Assembly: GCF_003751085.1 (NCBI RefSeq)
Contig: NZ_RJJY01000002.1
Coordinates: 1,674,001-1,738,000 of the forward strand
Direction of reading: 5' to 3'
From: Micromonospora sp. Llam0
GTDB taxonomy: Bacteria > Actinomycetota > Actinomycetes > Mycobacteriales > Micromonosporaceae
Length of the DNA stretch: 64,000 nt
A program made the position numbers and the translations under genes. The notes under the pieces are model-generated. The model searched no databases and was not told where the DNA came from. It saw only the letters and a list, made by a program, of their open reading frames with translations. This document shows, piece by piece, positions 16,501 to 26,459 of the stretch (positions are counted from its first letter, which is position 1; each line of letters begins with the position of its first letter).

Positions 16501-19406
16501 CGGAGTCCTGCCGGTCAAACCTTCATCGGTGGATCGAGGCTGAGTTCGCTGCTCGCGTAGAAACGGTCCTCGCCGCAGGAGGCGCAACTCCGGACCGAGA
16601 GTGGCGGGTCGCGCTGGCGCTCGCGAGGTACCTGGTCCGTGCGCAGCGGCGTGCGACTCCCTTCGGGTTGTTCTCGGGGGTGGCGGCCCTGCGGTTCGAC
16701 ACGGTGGCTGCGGTGGTGCCAGCAGGGCAGCCGGCGATCCGGGTACGGCCAGACGCGAGCTGGCTCGCGTCCCTGATCGCGCGCCTTGAAGCTGAGCCCG
16801 ACGTGCGCCGCCGTCTGCCAGTGCAGGCGAACAACCTGGCGCTGGTGAACGGGCCCCGGATCGTCGTGGCGCGCCGGCCGCACACTTCGGCAAGTGCGGA
16901 ATCGACCTCAGTGAGGAACACCGCAGCGGTACGGCTGGCGGTATCGCTCGCCGGTGCCCCTGTGCCGTGGGATGAACTGGTCGACACGGTCGCTGCCGCG
17001 TTTCCAGGCTCCCCACGCGCGTCCGCTGACGCAATGGTTGCCGGCCTGGTGGGCCACGGCGTGTTGATCTCCGCTCTCCGACCACCATCGACGTGCGCAG
17101 ACCCGATCAGGCATGTCCTGGACACCCTCGATGCGGCGTTCGACGGTGATCTTGAGGGACAGCGAGCCCTTCGGGTCGAGCTGCGCTCGCTGCATGGTCG
17201 TCTCGGTGGTACCAGCGCAGGTAGCGCGACGTACCTTCGTGGGCTCGCCGACCGCATGCGCAGCGTGGCAGCGGCCACCCAGCCGCTCGCGGTGGATCTT
17301 CAGCTCGCGAATCGGATCACCCTGCCGGAGCAGGTCGCCGCCGAGATCGCCGCATCGGTCGAGGTGCTACGACGGCTGACGCCAGATCCGGCGGGACGGC
17401 CCGAGTGGCGCGCGTACCGTGCCCGGTTCGTCGACCGCTACGGGATGACGGCGGTGGTGCCGCTGGATCGGCTGGTAGATCCGCTGGTCGGGTTGGGTTT
17501 CCCAGAACACTTCGGCACTGTGGCCGACGCGCCTGCGGCTCCACTGTCGGGCCGTGACGAGCGCCTGCTCGCGATGGCTCAGGAGGCATTGATCGACGGC
17601 GCTCGTGAGGTGGTCCTCGATGACACGGCCGTCGACTGGCTCGCCGGTACTAACCGGGTCACGGGACCTGTCAGCCCCCACGTCGACGTCTCGGCAGAGG
17701 TCCGCGCGGTCTCGCTGGAGGCGCTGACAAAGGGACAGTTCACTGTCGCGTTGACCGGCATGGGCCGCTCGGCGATGGCGACGAGCGGACGCTTCCTCGA
17801 CGGGCTGCCCTACGCCGATCGGGAGTTGATGCGCCGAGAGTTCGCCCGTCTTCCTGTCGCGGTGGCCGGGGCAATGCCGGCGCAGCTGAGCTTCCCGCCG
17901 CGCAAGCTGCACAGCCAGAACGTGCTCAACTCTCCGCAGGTACTTCCATGGATGGTCAGCCTGGCTGAGCACCGGCCCGTGGCCGAGAACGTGATTGGCC
18001 TCGACGACCTCGGTGTGACTGCCGGTCGTGATCGGCTGGTCCTGGTGTCGATGTCGCGGCGGCAGGTGGTGGAGCCGACAGTGGCGCATGCCGCCGCCTT
18101 ACACACGATGCCGCTGCTCGGCCGGTTTCTCCTGGAGCTGCCTCGAGCCACGGATGCTCGAATGAAGCCGTTCGACTGGGGTGCGGCTTCCTGCTTGCCG
18201 TTCCGACCCGCGCTGAGGTACGGCCGCGTCCTCCTGGCGGCGGCCCGGTGGCGCGTCGATCCGACGGCCCTGCCCGGTGCGAACGCAGGCGATGGCGAAT
18301 GGTTGACCGCTTGGGAGGCGCTCCGGAGGAGGCTGCGGCTGCCGCCATGGGTGCAGGTCGGCAACGGTGACCAGAGGCTTCGGCTCCACCTCGAACAGTC
18401 CATGGATCTTGCCCTGCTGCGTGCCCACCTGGACGCCAGCGCAGGACCGGCAACCGTGGTGGACGCAGCGAGCCCAGAGGACTTCGGTTGGCTCTCCGGA
18501 CGCGCCCACGAGATCGTCGTGCCCGTCGCCTCGAGGGCTGCGCCCGCTGCCTCGCCGGCCGCGCTTACCGCGCGTGGCACCTGGCCGCCACCTGCTACGC
18601 CCGAGCCGCTCGCACCGGGTGCCAGTGGCCTGCTGTCCGCTTCGGTGGCCGTCGACCCCGCGACGGTGGAGCTGGTCTTGACCCGAGGGCTGCCCGCGCT
18701 GTTCGCCGACTGGCCCAAGCCACCGCTGTGGTGGTTCGTGCGCATGCGACGCCCCACCCCGCATCTTCGACTACGACTGCACACCGATAGCTACGGCGAC
18801 GCGGCGGTACGGGTCGGGAGGTGGGTCACCGGGCTCCGACAGCAGCGTCTTGCCGGCGGCTGGAGCCTGGACGCTTACCATCCCGAGTCCGGCCGGTATG
18901 GCTACGGCACCGCGCTGGTAGCGGCCGAGGGACTTTTCGCCGCCGACTCCACCGCGGTGTTGGCTCAGCTCGTAGCGCAGCCCGAGTCTGGGATCGATCG
19001 GCAGGCACTGACCGCCCTGAGCATGGTCGACCTGGCTACCTCGATGCTCGGCAGCCGCACCGTCGGATGCGAGTGGCTGGTGGCGCGCCCCGAGCAAACC
19101 GGGCAGGCACCGATCCAGCGAGACGTGCTGCGGCAAGCGGTCACCCTCGACCCGAACGAACTTCCGGAGCCCATCCAGCATGCATGGCAGGAACGCTCCA
19201 GGGCCGCAAACCGGTACGCCGCCGAACTGTCCGCCGTCGCCGGCCCGCTCACCCCCGCCTCGGTGCTCGCGTCGCTGATACACCTGCACGTCGTTCGTGC
19301 TCTCGGTCCCGACGAAGACGCCGAACAGCTCACGTATCGGTTGGCCCGCCATGTCGCGCTGGCGGCGGTGCGCCGCCGGGTTCGCGCCGTAGGAGCATCC
19401 CGATGA
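16501..19406 (+). pseudogene. lantibiotic dehydratase (class I LanB), 5' truncated by IS1380
   Basis: LanB enzymes use glutamyl-tRNA to dehydrate Ser/Thr of a precursor peptide. The open frame enters from a stop at 16498, at the presumed IS edge, and reads RVALALARYLVRAQRRATPF then GLFSGVA, the conserved TPFGLFSGV motif that normally sits about 90-130 residues into the protein. The only start codon before that motif's end is TTG at 16668, in the middle of it. The glutamylation part covers most of the sequence, and the C-terminal elimination domain (WWFVRMRRPTPHLRLRLH) starts around 18640. About 970 residues remain. The 3' end is intact and overlaps the LanC start (ATGA). Missing N-terminus and promoter argue for loss of function. 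Confidence 0.85.
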
Positions 19407-20665
19407 CCGGAGCACCGCTGAGGACGCCGTTGCTACGAGCGGCAGAGGCGATGGCCGCGTGTATCACCGACACCCTGACGGAGCCGCCGTCCCCGGATTT
19501 CGCAGCTGACGACTACGGGCCACGCAGTACCCGCTGGTACGCCCAGTCGCTGTCCCGGGGTGCCGCCGGGGTGGCACTCCTACACGGGGTGCGAGCGCAG
19601 ACAGGACACGGTGGATGGGAACCGGTGCATGCGTGGCTGCGCCGCGCGACCGCTGACACGCTGAACAACGGCAGCGGAGCCGGACTCTGGTTCGGCGCAC
19701 CCGCTGTCACCCACGCGCTGACCATCGCCATGCCGCACTCCCGCCCAGCAGCCTTGGACGCGCTTGATCATGCCCTCGATGACCTGGTGGAACGCCGCCT
19801 GGCCGCTGCCACGGCACGCCTCGCGGCGCGTGCCCGGCCCTCGCTGCCGGAGTTCGACCTCGTACGTGGGCTGACCGGCCTGGGAGCCTACCTGCTGCGC
19901 CGCGCCCCGCAGGGACATCTGCTCCGGCGGGTGCTGGCGTACCTGGTCCGACTCACCGAGCCGGTACGCACTGACGATGAGGCGGGCCGACTCGCGCCGG
20001 GGTGGTGGAGCGCAGACCCCGCCGACCGCGAAGGCCCGGAGCAGGGCGGACATGCCAACTTTGGCATGGCGCACGGCATCGCCGGCCCATTGGCTCACCT
20101 GGCCCTGGCCATGCGGCAGAACATCCAGGTGCCGGGGCAGACGGAGGCGATCCGCCGGATCTGCACGTGGCTCGACTGCTGGCAGCAGACCAGCCCTGCG
20201 GGACCGTGGTGGCCAGAGAAGATCACCGTCGCGGAGTTGCACGCCGGGAGACCCTCCATGAGCGGACCGGTACGGCCGTCCTGGTGCTATGGCACCCCCG
20301 GCGTCGCCCGCGCCCAGCAGCTAGCCGGGATCGCTCTCGACGACGCCGCCCGGCAAGAGGCGGCGGAAGAGGCCCTGACCCGCTGCCTGGCCGATCCCGT
20401 CCAACTCAGCCGGATCGTCGATCCGTCGCTGTGTCACGGCTGGGCGGGGCTTGCCGCTACGGCCTGGTACGCCGCCGACGACGCCCGCACCACCAGCCCG
20501 CACAACCAGCTGCCCGAGATCGTGCGCCTGCTGGTCCGGCACGCCACGGACACCACCCCGACACGGTCCGGCTTGATCACAGGCCCCGCCGGAATCGCCC
20601 TCACCCTGCACACCGTCGCAACCGGCACCGACGTCCGCTGGGCCACCAGCCTGCTGATCAACTAG
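19403..20665 (+). CDS. lanthionine synthetase C family protein (LanC-like cyclase)
   Basis: A 420-residue cyclase that would add cysteine thiols to dehydrated residues to close (methyl)lanthionine rings. Zinc ligands are visible: C295 in SWCYGTPG, and C344-H345 in LCHGWAG. The LanC signature NFGMAHGIAGPLA is also present. ATG at 19403 overlaps the LanB stop, showing one translationally coupled operon. The frame looks intact. The following fusion gene begins 14 bp downstream. Without a complete dehydratase it may have nothing to do unless another LanB acts in trans. Confidence 0.88.
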   Translation: MTGAPLRTPLLRAAEAMAACITDTLTEPPSPDFAADDYGPRSTRWYAQSLSRGAAGVALLHGVRAQTGHGGWEPVHAWLRRATADTLNNGSGAGLWFGAPAVTHALTIAMPHSRPAALDALDHALDDLVERRLAAATARLAARARPSLPEFDLVRGLTGLGAYLLRRAPQGHLLRRVLAYLVRLTEPVRTDDEAGRLAPGWWSADPADREGPEQGGHANFGMAHGIAGPLAHLALAMRQNIQVPGQTEAIRRICTWLDCWQQTSPAGPWWPEKITVAELHAGRPSMSGPVRPSWCYGTPGVARAQQLAGIALDDAARQEAAEEALTRCLADPVQLSRIVDPSLCHGWAGLAATAWYAADDARTTSPHNQLPEIVRLLVRHATDTTPTRSGLITGPAGIALTLHTVATGTDVRWATSLLIN

Positions 20666-20679
20666 ACGAGGAGAGCATC

Positions 20680-22764
20680 GTGGATCTCGATTCCGAACCC
20701 GACAACGAGCCACCCGGCGTGGCGCAGGTGAGCCGATGGCGCCAGATCAACCTAACGTTCTCGGACTGGCAGAGCGCTGAGGATTACGCCGCAACGCGGC
20801 TCGCCCCTGAGCTCACCGGTGCCGAAGACCACCGGGCAATCACCGCCTTCTGGTTCATCCGTAAGCGCGAGACGTGGCGGCTGCGGCTTCTGCCCGGGGA
20901 CGGGCTCTCCCAGGTCTACGCCCTTCTCGCTGCCATCACCGACGACGACCGCATCCGCGGTGTCACCGAGCCCATCTACCGGCCCGAGGCATACGCCTTC
21001 GGTGGGGACCAGGCAATGACGATCGCTCACACCCTTTTCCACGCGGACAGCCGCTACATCCTCGGCCATTTCGCCACCACCGGCGGCGCCCATCGGCGTG
21101 AACTCGGCGTCCTGCTCGCCACTCGCCTCATGCGCGCCGCCGGACTGGAGTTCTCCGAGCAGGGCGACGTCTGGCGGCTTCTCGCCTCGCGCCGGCACGA
21201 GCCGAGCGCCCCCGCGCCGAGCCCACGGCTGATCGCGGCGGTGCAGCGTCTGATCACCGCAGCCGACGATGCGGTTGGAAGCCCGCTGGCCGTCACCCCG
21301 CGTTGGCCGAAAGCCCACGTCCAGGCGGGCGCGGACCTCGGCTTCCTCGACCGGCACGGCGCGCTGACCCGTGACCTACGCGAGGTGCTGACTCACCACC
21401 TTCTGTTCCTGTTCAACCGGCTCGGCATCTCCGCCGCAGATGCCTGGCTGCTCGCGACGGCGGCCGTGACCGTCACCTTCCACCACCCGTTCGACACCCC
21501 ATCCGGCTATCAACCCGCCACCAAGATCGACAGTAGGGTCAACGCAGTGAACACTTTCCCCACCGCACCGGAAACGTCGAGTGCCGCGACGCTGCGCGAA
21601 CAACTCGCCAGCACGCTCGAACAGCGCGGCCACATCCGCTCGGCACCCGTCGCGCACGCATTCCGTACGGTCCCCCGCGAGCAGTTCCTCCCCGGCGTCG
21701 ACCTGGAAACCGTCTACACCCGCCGCCAGATCGTCACCAAACGGGACCCGACCGGTGCCGCGTTGTCATCAGCGTCAAGCCCCAGCCTCGTCGCGGACAT
21801 GCTCGAACAGCTCGCACCCCAACCCGGCCACCGCGTCCTGGAGATCGGCGCGGCCACCGGCATCAACGCCGCCCTACTCGCCGAGCTGACCAGCCCCGGC
21901 GGCACGGTCGTCACCATCGAACTCGACCAAGACCTCGCCGACGGCGCCCGCACCGGCCTCGACCGCGCCGGCTATAACACCGTGAAGGTGATCTGCGGCG
22001 ACGGAGCCCTCGGCGAACCCGACCAGGCGCCCTACAACCGGATCATCGTCACCGCCGGAGCCTGGGACATCTCCGCCGCCTGGTGGGAACAACTCGCCGA
22101 CCACGGCCGCATCGTCGTGCCCCTGCGCGTGCACGAGAGCGGTCTGACCCGATGCTTCGCCTTTGACCGCATTAGCCCCCACCAGCTCGTCAGCACCACG
22201 ACGCCGCTGGTCTGCGGATTCGTCCCCATGCGCGGCAGCACCGAACACACCGACCACCACGTACGCCTCGACACCGACGTGGTCCTAAAACTCGACACCA
22301 CCGACCAGCCCGACCGCGCCGCCCTCGCCAGCGCCCTCAGTCACCCCCGGCTCGAACGCTGGACCGGCATCCAGGTCACCGACGACGACCCCATCGGCCA
22401 CCTCGACCTGTGGCTGCTCGTACACGCCAACCGGCCGTTCGGTCGCCTCGGCGTAGGGGACACCGCCCGCACCAGCGGCCTGGTCACCCCCGCCTATCGG
22501 TGGGCCGGTGCCGCCATCTACCACGGCGGCACAATCGCCTACCTCGCATTCCAGGACGCGGGCGACGGCCACCACGAAGTCGGCGCGATTGCCCACGGAC
22601 CGGATGCCACCACGCTCGCCACCGACCTGACCAACCTGCTCGACCGATGGGACGCTGCGGGCCGCCCTAACCAGCCCACCGTCACCGCCCACCGCGCAGG
22701 AACCCGAACCGCCGACCATGGCGACATCAGCCGATCCGACACCATCCTCACGATCGCCTTCTGA
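20680..22764 (+). CDS. SpaB_C-like domain fused to FxLD-type isoaspartyl methyltransferase
   Basis: A 694-residue fusion. Residues about 10-290 match the thiopeptide-type bacteriocin biosynthesis domain (LanB C-terminal/SpaB_C-like): INLTFSDWQSAEDY, then FWFIRKRETWRLRLLPG. Residues about 320 to the end are a protein-L-isoaspartate O-methyltransferase homologue with SAM motif VLEIGAATGINAAL at 386-399 and the PIMT string SSASSPSLVADML before it. The C-terminus has W-D-A-A-G-R-P, part of the tail typical of RiPP-linked PIMTs. Members labelled methyltransferase, FxLD system, sit beside LanB/LanC. Related enzymes methylate an Asp of the peptide, which can collapse to aspartimide. GTG start with gaggagag 5-6 bp upstream, 14 bp after lanC. 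Confidence 0.85.
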   Translation: MDLDSEPDNEPPGVAQVSRWRQINLTFSDWQSAEDYAATRLAPELTGAEDHRAITAFWFIRKRETWRLRLLPGDGLSQVYALLAAITDDDRIRGVTEPIYRPEAYAFGGDQAMTIAHTLFHADSRYILGHFATTGGAHRRELGVLLATRLMRAAGLEFSEQGDVWRLLASRRHEPSAPAPSPRLIAAVQRLITAADDAVGSPLAVTPRWPKAHVQAGADLGFLDRHGALTRDLREVLTHHLLFLFNRLGISAADAWLLATAAVTVTFHHPFDTPSGYQPATKIDSRVNAVNTFPTAPETSSAATLREQLASTLEQRGHIRSAPVAHAFRTVPREQFLPGVDLETVYTRRQIVTKRDPTGAALSSASSPSLVADMLEQLAPQPGHRVLEIGAATGINAALLAELTSPGGTVVTIELDQDLADGARTGLDRAGYNTVKVICGDGALGEPDQAPYNRIIVTAGAWDISAAWWEQLADHGRIVVPLRVHESGLTRCFAFDRISPHQLVSTTTPLVCGFVPMRGSTEHTDHHVRLDTDVVLKLDTTDQPDRAALASALSHPRLERWTGIQVTDDDPIGHLDLWLLVHANRPFGRLGVGDTARTSGLVTPAYRWAGAAIYHGGTIAYLAFQDAGDGHHEVGAIAHGPDATTLATDLTNLLDRWDAAGRPNQPTVTAHRAGTRTADHGDISRSDTILTIAF

Positions 22765-22898
22765 CTGCATCCACGCCGGGACGGTGCCATGCCCTGTCCC
22801 GCCCCGGCGACCCGGGACGAGCGCAGCTGAGACGTCACGCACGACCGGGACGGACATCGTTGCCACCATGCGGCCCTTCCGCAGCAGATGAGGACGCC

Positions 22899-23990
22899 AT
22901 GACTCCGTCTCTTGCCGCCACCATCGCGGCCCGCTTCCCTCTCGTCGCCCGTAAACGACCGCCCGCCAAACCCCTGGACGCTCGGGTAGACCGACTCGTC
23001 AGGCTCGCCGAGACCGCACACTGCGAGAGTGATCCGGACAAGGCGTCCATGGTGTTCAACGGGGCGGCCCTCGTCGCCTCCGACTGCGGCGACCCCAATC
23101 TTGCCCGCGCCTGGTGCCGCCGCCACGCGAGCATCTACCTCAACCGAGCCCCGCTGAACGGCTACACGGCCCGCTTCGCTCTCGAACCAGTCGTCAACCT
23201 CGCTCGCCTGCGCATTCGGGACGGCGACGGCGACGGCGCGTACCGCCTACTCACCCACCTGTACACGGCCATCGTCGGCGGCAGCCCCGCTCTACTGGAC
23301 GACCTGGAAATACACCCTCGACAACTACCCGCCGATCCCGAACAACTCAATCAGATCATCAAATGGCTGCGCGGCACCCTGCTCTCCGACGGAACCCGGG
23401 CCCTCACCCTTGCCGGACGGTGGGACGACGCCGTGTCCCATATACGTCGATACGACGGGATCGAGCCAACCCTCCTTGATGGACGACAAGTCGCGATCGT
23501 CGCCCATCTCCTGCAAGACGAAGAGCTGACAGCAGCGGCACTCCTCACGGCCACCAAGATCGAGACGCCCTGGGAGCAAGCGGTGCGTGGGCTCCTCAAC
23601 ACCTGGCAGGGGTTGGCCGTAGAGACGGTCGCCGTCGACCACGCTGACCTCATCAATCGAGTGTCAGCCGTACCGCGAACTCCCGGTCTCGCAGTATTCC
23701 GCGTTCGCCTCGGATTGACGGCCCTGGACCTCTCGGTGGGCTTGCCATCCGAGGTCGCACATGGACTGATCAAACAGCTGGTGGCGGATGCTATCCACGA
23801 AGAGGACGCGAACGCAGCGCGTGACCTCATCAGTCACTCGGCTGTGGCGGCCGAACATCAAGGGACGCTACGCCCCTTGATGAAGGCGAGCGGGTTAGAC
23901 CAAGGCTACCTTCCAGCCACGGCGAGTGATCCGCTTTCCGTAGCGCTCGACCTGGCCGAAACCGTGATGGGTGCGGCTCTTCTGGAGTGA
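22899..23990 (+). CDS. helical-repeat accessory protein of the lanthipeptide cluster, 3' end replaced
   Basis: A 363-residue, mainly alpha-helical protein with TPR-like pairs (ARAWCRRHASIYLNRAPLNG, RLLTHLYTAIVGG, ALTLAGRWDDAVSHIR). Such proteins often accompany actinobacterial LanB/LanC genes, but their role is not established. The ATG at 22899 follows gaggac. An important oddity: the last eight codons and the stop (about 23966-23990) lie inside the left inverted repeat of the ISKra4 element, so the true C-terminus has been replaced. How much is missing cannot be told from here. No DNA-binding motif is evident. Confidence 0.6.
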   Translation: MTPSLAATIAARFPLVARKRPPAKPLDARVDRLVRLAETAHCESDPDKASMVFNGAALVASDCGDPNLARAWCRRHASIYLNRAPLNGYTARFALEPVVNLARLRIRDGDGDGAYRLLTHLYTAIVGGSPALLDDLEIHPRQLPADPEQLNQIIKWLRGTLLSDGTRALTLAGRWDDAVSHIRRYDGIEPTLLDGRQVAIVAHLLQDEELTAAALLTATKIETPWEQAVRGLLNTWQGLAVETVAVDHADLINRVSAVPRTPGLAVFRVRLGLTALDLSVGLPSEVAHGLIKQLVADAIHEEDANAARDLISHSAVAAEHQGTLRPLMKASGLDQGYLPATASDPLSVALDLAETVMGAALLE

Positions 23991-25656
23991 GGCGGTGATT
24001 GCCTATGGTCGCGGAGTGGTTGCGGGGAGTGGTCGCGGGGGTGTTTGGGTCGGTTGGAAGGTTGAAGGGCTCCTTCTCGTAGGTTGATGGGTGGTCTAGA
24101 TCCACAACCGAAGAAGGAGCCCGGGTGTCAGGGTACGTGGTGGCGGGGGCGTTCGACCGGTCGCGGGAGTGTTTCGAGGAGTTGGTGGAGGGGTTGGCCG
24201 GCTCGGACAGTGACGGGTTGACGCACGCCGAGTTGGAGGACCGCCTCGCGGTGCGGGGTCGTGAGCTGCTGCGGTTGTTGTTGCAGGACCATGTGGATCT
24301 GCGGGCGGCGCGGGAGGTGCGCCGGGAACGGGTGGTCGGTGCCGATGAGGTGGTCCGTTCCCGGGTGGAGGTGGGGCATGGTCGGGGGCTGGGCACGGTG
24401 TTCGGTGCGGTGACGGTGACCAGGATGGCGTACCGGGCGTCGGGAGTGGCCAACCTGTATCCGGCGGACGCGGTGTTGAACCTGCCGGTGGAGAGGCATT
24501 CGCACGGGCTGCGCCGGTTGGCGGCGGTGGAGTCGGTACGGGGATCGTTCGACGACGCGGTCGCCGCGATCGACCGGTCGTGCGGGGTGGGTGTGGGGAA
24601 ACGGCAGGTGCAGGAGTTGGCGGTGGCCGCCGCTGTGGACGTGGCCGCGTTCTACGACACCCGATCGCACCGGCCGGTCGGCGATGGCTGGCTGCTGGTG
24701 CTGTCGTTCGACGGTAAGGGTGTCGTGATGATCCCGTCCGCGTTACGGGACGCCACCGCGAAGGCCGCCGCCCGGACAGGCCGTAGGTTGACCACCCGGC
24801 TGTCGCCGGGAGAGAAACGTGGCCGTAAACGGATGGCGGAGTTGGCGGTGGTCTACGACGCGGCGCCGGTGCCGCGTACCCCGTCCGAGATCATCACCGG
24901 TGACGACGGCCGGCGTCGGCGGGGTCCGGTCGCCCAGGCCAGGTGGTTGACGGCGTCCGTGGTCGACGACATCGCCCCGGTCGTCGCCGCCGGGTTCGAC
25001 GAGGCGTGTCGCCGTGACCCGCGGCAGGCGCGGACCTGGGTCGTGCTCGTTGACGGTAACCGTGCCCAGATCGACGCGGTCCGGGCCGAGGCGGACCGCC
25101 GCCAGGTGAAGGTCCACATCGTGCTGGACTTCGTCCACGTGCTCGAGTACGTGTGGAAAGCGGCGTGGGCGTTCTTCTACACCGGTGACCCCGCCGCCGA
25201 GGCGTGGGTCGGCGAGCAGGCGGTCAAGATCCTGTCCGGCAAGGCCGGGCAGGTCGCGGCCGGGATCCGTCGGCGGGCCACCCGGTACGGATACTCGGCC
25301 AGGGAACGCGCCGGCGCCGACGAGTGCGCCGACTACCTGACCCGCCACCAGCCCTACCTGGACTACCACACCGCGTTGGCTGCGGGGTGGCCGATCGCCA
25401 CCGGCGTGATCGAGGGCGCCTGCCGGCATCTGGTCAAGGACCGCATGGACATCACCGGCGCCCGCTGGGGACTGGACACCGCCGAAGCCATCCTCAAGCT
25501 ACGCGCCGTATCCGCCAACGGCGACTTCAACGCCTACTGGGCCTTCCACCTGCAACAAGAACACCAACGCATACACCAGAACAGATACCAGCAACAACGG
25601 GAGGGCTACACCCTCGCCGGATGACCAGCCATCACTCCAAAAGAGCCGCACCCATC
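23966..25656. mobile_element. ISKra4-type insertion sequence
   Basis: A 1691-bp element. The left end gatgggtgcggctcttctgg (23966 onward) and the reverse complement of the right end (25631-25656) agree at 24 of 26 positions. The flanks do not form a target duplication (left ends accgt, right begins tacga). Because both neighbours are truncated genes, the simplest reading is that two copies of the element recombined and deleted the DNA between them, or that an adjacent deletion followed insertion. Confidence 0.85.
24125..25624 (+). CDS. ISKra4 family transposase
   Basis: Intact 499-residue transposase. Diagnostic features are LVLSFDGKGVVM in the first half, VLVDGNRAQIDAV in the middle, the HIVLDFVHVLEYVWKAAW segment, and a C-terminal GVIEGACRHLVKDRMDITGA with the acidic residue. 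GTG start preceded by gaaggagcc. The frame ends 32 bp from the right terminus of the element. Family assignment is confident from the DFVHVLEYVW and EGACRHLVKDR motifs. Confidence 0.88.
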   Translation: MSGYVVAGAFDRSRECFEELVEGLAGSDSDGLTHAELEDRLAVRGRELLRLLLQDHVDLRAAREVRRERVVGADEVVRSRVEVGHGRGLGTVFGAVTVTRMAYRASGVANLYPADAVLNLPVERHSHGLRRLAAVESVRGSFDDAVAAIDRSCGVGVGKRQVQELAVAAAVDVAAFYDTRSHRPVGDGWLLVLSFDGKGVVMIPSALRDATAKAAARTGRRLTTRLSPGEKRGRKRMAELAVVYDAAPVPRTPSEIITGDDGRRRRGPVAQARWLTASVVDDIAPVVAAGFDEACRRDPRQARTWVVLVDGNRAQIDAVRAEADRRQVKVHIVLDFVHVLEYVWKAAWAFFYTGDPAAEAWVGEQAVKILSGKAGQVAAGIRRRATRYGYSARERAGADECADYLTRHQPYLDYHTALAAGWPIATGVIEGACRHLVKDRMDITGARWGLDTAEAILKLRAVSANGDFNAYWAFHLQQEHQRIHQNRYQQQREGYTLAG

Positions 25657-26202
25657 TACGAACGCACGCGGCGCTTTCGCTTCTACTGCCCGTCGCTCTT
25701 GCCCGGGATCGTGCAGACCGAGTCACACACGGACACCATTCTGCGGGCCATCATGCGTAGACGTGCCATTCCGGACGACATTGACGAGGCGGTTGCGGTC
25801 AGGATGCAGCGCCAGCGATACCTACGCGGCGACCGCCGATATTCGATCATCGTCGAAGAGTCGGCGCTACGTTGCGGTATCGGCAGTGCCGACGTGTGGT
25901 CCGGGCAGCTCGGCCACTTGCTGCGTGTTTCGACGCTGCCCAGCGTGAGCCTCGGCGTGATCCCCTTTGGTGTCGGCCGCGAGGCGGCGTGGCCGGTCGA
26001 AAGCTTTTACATGTTCGACGATGCCGAGGTGAATGTCGAACTCGTCGCGGGCTATCTCACGGTGACTCAGCCCCGCGAGATCGGCTTGTACGCGCAAGCG
26101 TTCTCGGAGCTTGCAGCGCTTGCCGTATTCGGGGCACGCGCTCGCAATCTCATCTCTGAGGCCGTTGAAGCGACGGCGATGGGCGACGGCGAGCAAACCT
26201 AA
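25657..26202 (+). pseudogene. XRE-type regulator, DUF5753 half only
   Basis: Starting exactly at the ISKra4 right end, the frame reads YERTRRFRFYCPSLLPGIVQ and continues through RMQRQRYL and LGVIPFG to the stop at 26202. This is the DUF5753 ligand-sensing half of actinobacterial helix-turn-helix regulators. The N-terminal HTH domain (about 80-100 residues) is missing, removed with the DNA lost at the IS end. It lies 114 bp upstream of the candidate RiPP precursor at 26317 and in the same direction, so it probably was the local regulator. Confidence 0.8.
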
Positions 26203-26316
26203 GCAAGTTCATTGATGGTTACCTACCATACGTACGACGCTACTTACAGAGCGTGGGGCGGGATAGGTCGAAGCCTCGACCGGAGTCTGACGCCCATCGG
26301 AATGGGGAGGAAGCCA

Positions 26317-26457
26317 GTGGGAAAGCACGGCCAGGACAGCGACGGCAACAAGCCCGGCGGCTACGACCCGAACAAGATCGTCGACCCCGGCAAGACCGGG
26401 GGCGGCGGCAAGCACAGCGGCGGTAGCGGCGGCTCCGGTGGAGGCAAGAAGAAGTGA
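26317..26457 (+). CDS. candidate RiPP precursor (imiditide-like), 46 residues
   Basis: Short peptide gene starting at GTG 26317 with a strong ribosome site ggggagga 5-6 bp upstream; earlier in-frame ATGs (26302, 26212) lack such a site. The peptide opens MGKHGQDSDGNKPGGYDPNK, then IVDPGKT, a Gly/Ser-rich stretch and KKK at the end. It has four Asp (7, 9, 17, 23), including an Asp-Gly pair at 9-10 prone to aspartimide formation, and eight Lys. No Cys, so no lanthionine is possible. The stop is followed two bases later by a RiPP-type isoaspartyl methyltransferase. In imiditides a linear, charged precursor is paired only with such an enzyme, as here. The precursor role is inference from context and composition. 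Confidence 0.6.
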   Translation: MGKHGQDSDGNKPGGYDPNKIVDPGKTGGGGKHSGGSGGSGGGKKK

Positions 26458-26459
26458 TC

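Noticed and set aside
22765..22898. Lanthipeptide precursor between the fusion gene and the helical gene
   Set aside because: No short frame there has a leader plus Ser/Thr/Cys core or an FxLD motif.
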